DNA from: Dehalococcoidia bacterium | GTDB taxonomy: Bacteria > Chloroflexota > Dehalococcoidia > SAR202 > UBA11138 | Direction: 5' to 3' | Length of the DNA: 15,232 nt | Assembly: GCA_012270625.1 (NCBI GenBank) | Contig: JAAXHZ010000077.1 | Coordinates: 1-15,232 of the forward strand | Part shown: piece by piece, positions 12,823 to 15,232 of the stretch | Layout of the letters: the number at the start of each line of letters is the position of its first letter | How positions within the stretch are numbered: the first letter of the stretch is position 1 | Program-made: the position numbers and the translations under genes | The notes under the pieces: generated by a model | What the model was told of the DNA's origin: nothing | The model's database searches: none | The model's input: only the letters and a program-made list of their open reading frames with translations

Positions 12823-13068
12823 TTGGCCAGCATTACTGTGCGCAATCTGGATGACGGGTTGAAGCGTCGGCTGCGCATCCGGGCAGCTGAGAACGGACGC
12901 TCCATGGAACAGGAGGCCCGGGACATTCTGCGGGCGGTGCTTGACGAAGACGCTGCGCCGAACAGGAGTCTTGGCACAGCGATATATGAACTGTTCAGAC
13001 CATTCGGCGGAGTAGAGTTGGAGATTCCTCCCAGAGAACCCATGCGTGATCCCCCACGTTTCGGTTGA
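12823..13068 (+). CDS. FitA/VapB-type ribbon-helix-helix antitoxin
   Basis: 81-residue antitoxin. Residues 1-45 (MASITVRNLDDGLKRRL, then RSMEQEARDILRAVL) have the pattern of a FitA-like ribbon-helix-helix DNA-binding domain: a short strand ITVRNL followed by two helices. The remaining C-terminal part, rich in Pro and acidic residues, is expected to wrap around and inhibit the partner nuclease. The start codon is TTG, supported by AAGGAGG 7 bases upstream and by the family's usual MAxITVRNL beginning. The toxin gene begins 12 bases after the stop. An inverted repeat and extended -10 promoter immediately upstream fit autorepression. FitA and VapB naming overlap, so only the type is claimed. Confidence 0.9.
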   Translation: MASITVRNLDDGLKRRLRIRAAENGRSMEQEARDILRAVLDEDAAPNRSLGTAIYELFRPFGGVELEIPPREPMRDPPRFG

Positions 13069-13079
13069 GGGCAGTATCC

Positions 13080-13502
13080 ATGTTCGTTCTCGATACCAAC
13101 GTCGTCTCAGAATTGATGCGGGAGCGCCCTAACCCCGAGGTCCTGGCATGGGTGGACAATCGACTCACGGATAACCTTTTCGTGACCTCCGTTACTGAGG
13201 CGGAGATTCGAACCGGCATCGCCATCCTGCCTGAGGGTGAGAGGCAGCGTGGGCTGGCTGCCGCCGCCGAGCGGCTCTTCGGCGTGTTCTTCGCTGAACG
13301 CATCTTGCCCTTCGATAGCGATGCTGCCCCAGCCTACGCCACGCTGGCTGCTGAGCGCAGGGCTGTCGGACGTCCCATCAGCCAGGCCGATTGCCAGATC
13401 GCCGCCGTCACACGTTCCAGTGGAGCGTCAATCGTAACGCGTGACGTGAACGGCTTCGAAGGTTGTGGGCTTGATGTCATCAATCCTTGGGCCTTGGGCT
13501 GA
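13080..13502 (+). CDS. PIN-domain ribonuclease toxin (VapC/FitB type)
   Basis: 140-residue PIN-domain nuclease, a Mg-dependent ribonuclease that in characterised VapC/FitB systems cuts tRNA or other structured RNA and slows growth when freed from its antitoxin. The acidic active-site residues are complete: Asp5 in VLDTN, Glu42 in TEAEIRTG, Asp104 in QADCQIA and Asp122 in VTRDVNGFEG. The MFVLDTNVVSELM start and the NPW ending are typical of the FitB group. The ATG at 13080 has GAGG 9-10 bases upstream; a TTG at 13065 overlapping the antitoxin stop would add five residues and is less likely. Nothing indicates inactivation, so the module is predicted to be functional. Target RNA unknown. Confidence 0.93.
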   Translation: MFVLDTNVVSELMRERPNPEVLAWVDNRLTDNLFVTSVTEAEIRTGIAILPEGERQRGLAAAAERLFGVFFAERILPFDSDAAPAYATLAAERRAVGRPISQADCQIAAVTRSSGASIVTRDVNGFEGCGLDVINPWALG

Positions 13503-13574
13503 TGGATGAGCGCGAACCTGGGTCGTGCCGTTGCGGCTGATCGTGATGTACAATCCAGCATGCGAGTCTGGTGT

Positions 13575-13590
13575 CGAGTCACCCGACTCG
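13575..13590 (+). promoter_or_regulatory. Hairpin in the leader of the RidA-family gene
   Basis: CGAGTCACCCGACTCG forms a perfect 6-bp stem with a 4-base loop, between a TACAAT box (13549-13554) and the RidA ribosome-binding site. A second CGAGTC at 13563-13568 could pair with the same 3' arm, so two exclusive folds are possible. There is no T-tract, so it is not a good terminator for the toxin-antitoxin operon. Confidence 0.3.
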
Positions 13591-13620
13591 TCCGCAACGA
13601 GTTCCGATCAGGAGACGAAT

Positions 13621-14088
13621 ATGGCTGAGATCGAAGCGAGGCTGAAGGAGCTGGGAATCGAGCTGCCGGACACACCCCCGCCAATTGCCAACTACGTGCC
13701 GGGAGTCAGAACCGGAGACCTGTTGTACCTCTCAGGACTGGGGCCGGCGAACCGTCCAGACGGCACCGCGCCCTCAGGCAAGGTCGGACGCGACCTCACG
13801 ACCGAAGAGGGCTACGAGGCCGCGCGATTGACCGGAATCAACATAATCTCGCGTATGAAGGGTGAGCTGGGAGACCTGGACAAGGTGGGCCGGGTGGTCA
13901 AGCTGCTTGGGATGGTGAACAGCGATCCCTCGTTCAACCAGCAGCCAGCAGTGATCAACGGGTGCTCTGATCTGCTCGTCGAAGTGTTCGGCGATAAGGG
14001 CCGCCACGCCAGATCCGCGGTCGGCATGGCCGCGCTCCCAAACGACATACCCGTCGAAATCGAGGTTATCATCGAGGTGAACGACTGA
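13621..14088 (+). CDS. RidA/YjgF/UK114-family protein
   Basis: 155-residue member of the longer RidA-like subgroup. RidA proteins form trimers with active sites between subunits and hydrolyse reactive enamines or imines to ketones and ammonia. The key Arg131 in HARSAVG, which holds the substrate carboxylate in RidA, is present, followed by ALPNDIPVEIEVIIEV at 138-153, the usual C-terminal strand with acidic residues at 146 and 148. The GDLLYLSGLGP segment at 32-42 is the typical N-terminal core. The ATG at 13621 has AGGAG 7 bases upstream; the in-frame extension to 13525 has no family support. It converges on an FAD-dependent DAO-family oxidase with a 7-base gap. Such oxidases can make imines, a plausible substrate source, though the two are not in one operon. 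Confidence 0.92.
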   Translation: MAEIEARLKELGIELPDTPPPIANYVPGVRTGDLLYLSGLGPANRPDGTAPSGKVGRDLTTEEGYEAARLTGINIISRMKGELGDLDKVGRVVKLLGMVNSDPSFNQQPAVINGCSDLLVEVFGDKGRHARSAVGMAALPNDIPVEIEVIIEVND

Positions 14089-14095
14089 CAGTCGC

Positions 14096-15232
14096 TTACG
14101 CCAGCACCTGCATCGAGTAGCGTGAGCGCATGTGCCGACCCTGCTCGAAGCGGTCCAGCCCAAGCTGGGATATGTCTATGCTGCTGGCCTGACCATCGAC
14201 GATCAGCTCGGACATAACCACGCCGATCATCGGCGAGAGCTTGAAGCCGTGTCCACTGAAGCCGACTGACAGGTACAGGCCGTCAATCCCATCGACGCGG
14301 TCCAGCGCCGGGTGCCAGTCCGGTGTGGTAGTGAACAGTCCGCTCCAGCCTCCGCGGAAGAGCGCCTGCGCCATGCCCGGCATACGCTTGGTCAGCTTCT
14401 CGAAGGTCTGCTCCACCATGGACATGTCCACGCCCTGGTTGTAGCTGTCCGGCTCTGCCGGCTCGTCCTCTCCTACACCGATAAGAGTCAGATTGCCAGC
14501 GTCTGGTCGGGGCGACATGTCGTTAACGACGTCACCGATGATTGGATGGTCAGGAACTATATCATGCGGCCTTCTGAGCATGATGACCTGGTGTCTGATC
14601 GGACGAAGATCAACCTCCACACCGATGGACTCCAGGAACGGGCCTGACCACGGTCCCGCTGCCACGACCGCAATCGGAGTCTCGATTCGTCCCTCGGCAG
14701 TCAGCACAGCGGTCACACGGTCGCCGGTTATCTCGACGCCGGTTGCGGGCGAGCCGGCCAGCACGCGCGCGCCCATGTCACGGGCGGCGTTCGCGTAGCC
14801 GGTGGTCACAGAGTACGGGTCGGCGTAGCCCGAGTCCGGCTCGTATGCGAACGACTCACCATCGGCCGTCTCGACCATCGGAGCGATCTCGCGGACGTCC
14901 TCTGCGGTCACCAGCGACGTATCGACGCCGACGGAGCGCTGCATTGCGACGTTGCCCTCCATCGCCTCCCTGTCCTCCGGCCCGACTATGACGAAGTAGC
15001 CTGTCTTGGTGTACCCGGAAGGTATGCCGACCATCTCCTCGAAGTCTCGGAAGACGGCAAGACTGTCCCAGGCCAGACGTGTCGTGACCTCGTTGGAGTA
15101 GTGCATTCTCAGGATCGCCTGAGACCTGCTGGTAGAACCGGAAGCAAGCACGTCGCGTTCGAGCAGCGCCGTGTTGGTCACACCGCGCTTGGCTAGGTTG
15201 AAGAGGATGCTGCACCCCATCACACCTCCACC
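14096..15232 (-). CDS. FAD-dependent oxidoreductase, DAO/sarcosine-oxidase-beta type, N-terminus cut off
   Basis: 378 residues are visible of an amine or amino-acid oxidase of the DAO superfamily, using FAD to oxidise a secondary or primary amine to an imine. The frame is open to the last base, where GGGVMG is the second half of the dinucleotide-binding GxGxxG, so about 10 N-terminal residues are missing. The LASGSTSRSQA segment (near 30-40) is the usual FAD-contact loop. WSGLFTTTPDWHPALD and GLYLSVGFSGHGFKLSP near residues 300-340 form the conserved C-terminal FAD-binding region. Overall layout matches sarcosine oxidase beta or glycine oxidase-like proteins; substrate undecided. It converges on the RidA-family gene. 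An internal ATG at 15220 or GTG at 15223 would remove the cofactor loop and is not the real start. Confidence 0.92.
   Translation of the reverse strand, partial: GGGVMGCSILFNLAKRGVTNTALLERDVLASGSTSRSQAILRMHYSNEVTTRLAWDSLAVFRDFEEMVGIPSGYTKTGYFVIVGPEDREAMEGNVAMQRSVGVDTSLVTAEDVREIAPMVETADGESFAYEPDSGYADPYSVTTGYANAARDMGARVLAGSPATGVEITGDRVTAVLTAEGRIETPIAVVAAGPWSGPFLESIGVEVDLRPIRHQVIMLRRPHDIVPDHPIIGDVVNDMSPRPDAGNLTLIGVGEDEPAEPDSYNQGVDMSMVEQTFEKLTKRMPGMAQALFRGGWSGLFTTTPDWHPALDRVDGIDGLYLSVGFSGHGFKLSPMIGVVMSELIVDGQASSIDISQLGLDRFEQGRHMRSRYSMQVLA

Overview
The window looks like a chromosomal segment of a GC-rich (about 60% by eye), aerobic, catabolically versatile bacterium. Several features would suit a SAR202-type or other Dehalococcoidia lineage of the Chloroflexota: a thiolase-like/DUF35/acyl-CoA dehydrogenase cluster, an F420-type flavin/deazaflavin oxidoreductase, a DAO-family oxidase, a palindromic repeat, and a membrane-anchored RFDR heptad-repeat protein. 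This placement is inference from gene content; there is no rRNA or other marker gene. No tRNA, rRNA, insertion sequence or CRISPR array is seen.

Layout. 1-1021 (minus): a short-chain dehydrogenase cut by the left edge, preceded by a PPC/DUF296 protein. An 18-bp perfect palindrome lies upstream of the pair. 1141-1482 (minus): a small membrane-anchored coiled-coil protein built from 21-bp DNA repeats. 1657-6100 (plus): an acyl-CoA module of a thiolase-like protein without catalytic cysteines, a DUF35 zinc-ribbon/OB-fold partner and two unlike acyl-CoA dehydrogenases. An AT-richer gene fragment sits between the first two. 6107-9420 (minus): a compact housekeeping operon read rnhA, moaC, PLP-dependent transsulfuration-family enzyme, PPOX/F420-type oxidoreductase, pth. 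9676-10593 (plus): a crotonase-fold protein that lacks both usual catalytic glutamates. 10590-12528 (minus): an operon of VOC/glyoxalase protein, DUF4160, DUF2442 and an agmatinase-family ureohydrolase. 12529-12822: a gene-free interval with a long inverted-repeat element and the promoter/operator of the next locus. 12823-13502 (plus): a FitAB/VapBC-type toxin-antitoxin pair. 13621-14088 (plus): a RidA-family protein, convergent with a DAO-family FAD oxidase that runs off the right edge (14096-15232, minus).

How the genes may work together. The thiolase-like/DUF35/two-ACAD set has much the same composition as the actinobacterial system that removes the last side-chain carbons of steroids (Ltp2, the DUF35 part of ChsH2, ChsE1/ChsE2). 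The loss of thiolase cysteines favours a retro-aldolase over a thiolase. No MaoC-type hydratase is present here, so the substrate is open. RidA next to a DAO oxidase fits clearance of the imines such oxidases make. The DUF4160-DUF2442 pair inside a metabolic operon and the FitAB locus beside an inverted repeat look like small acquired modules.
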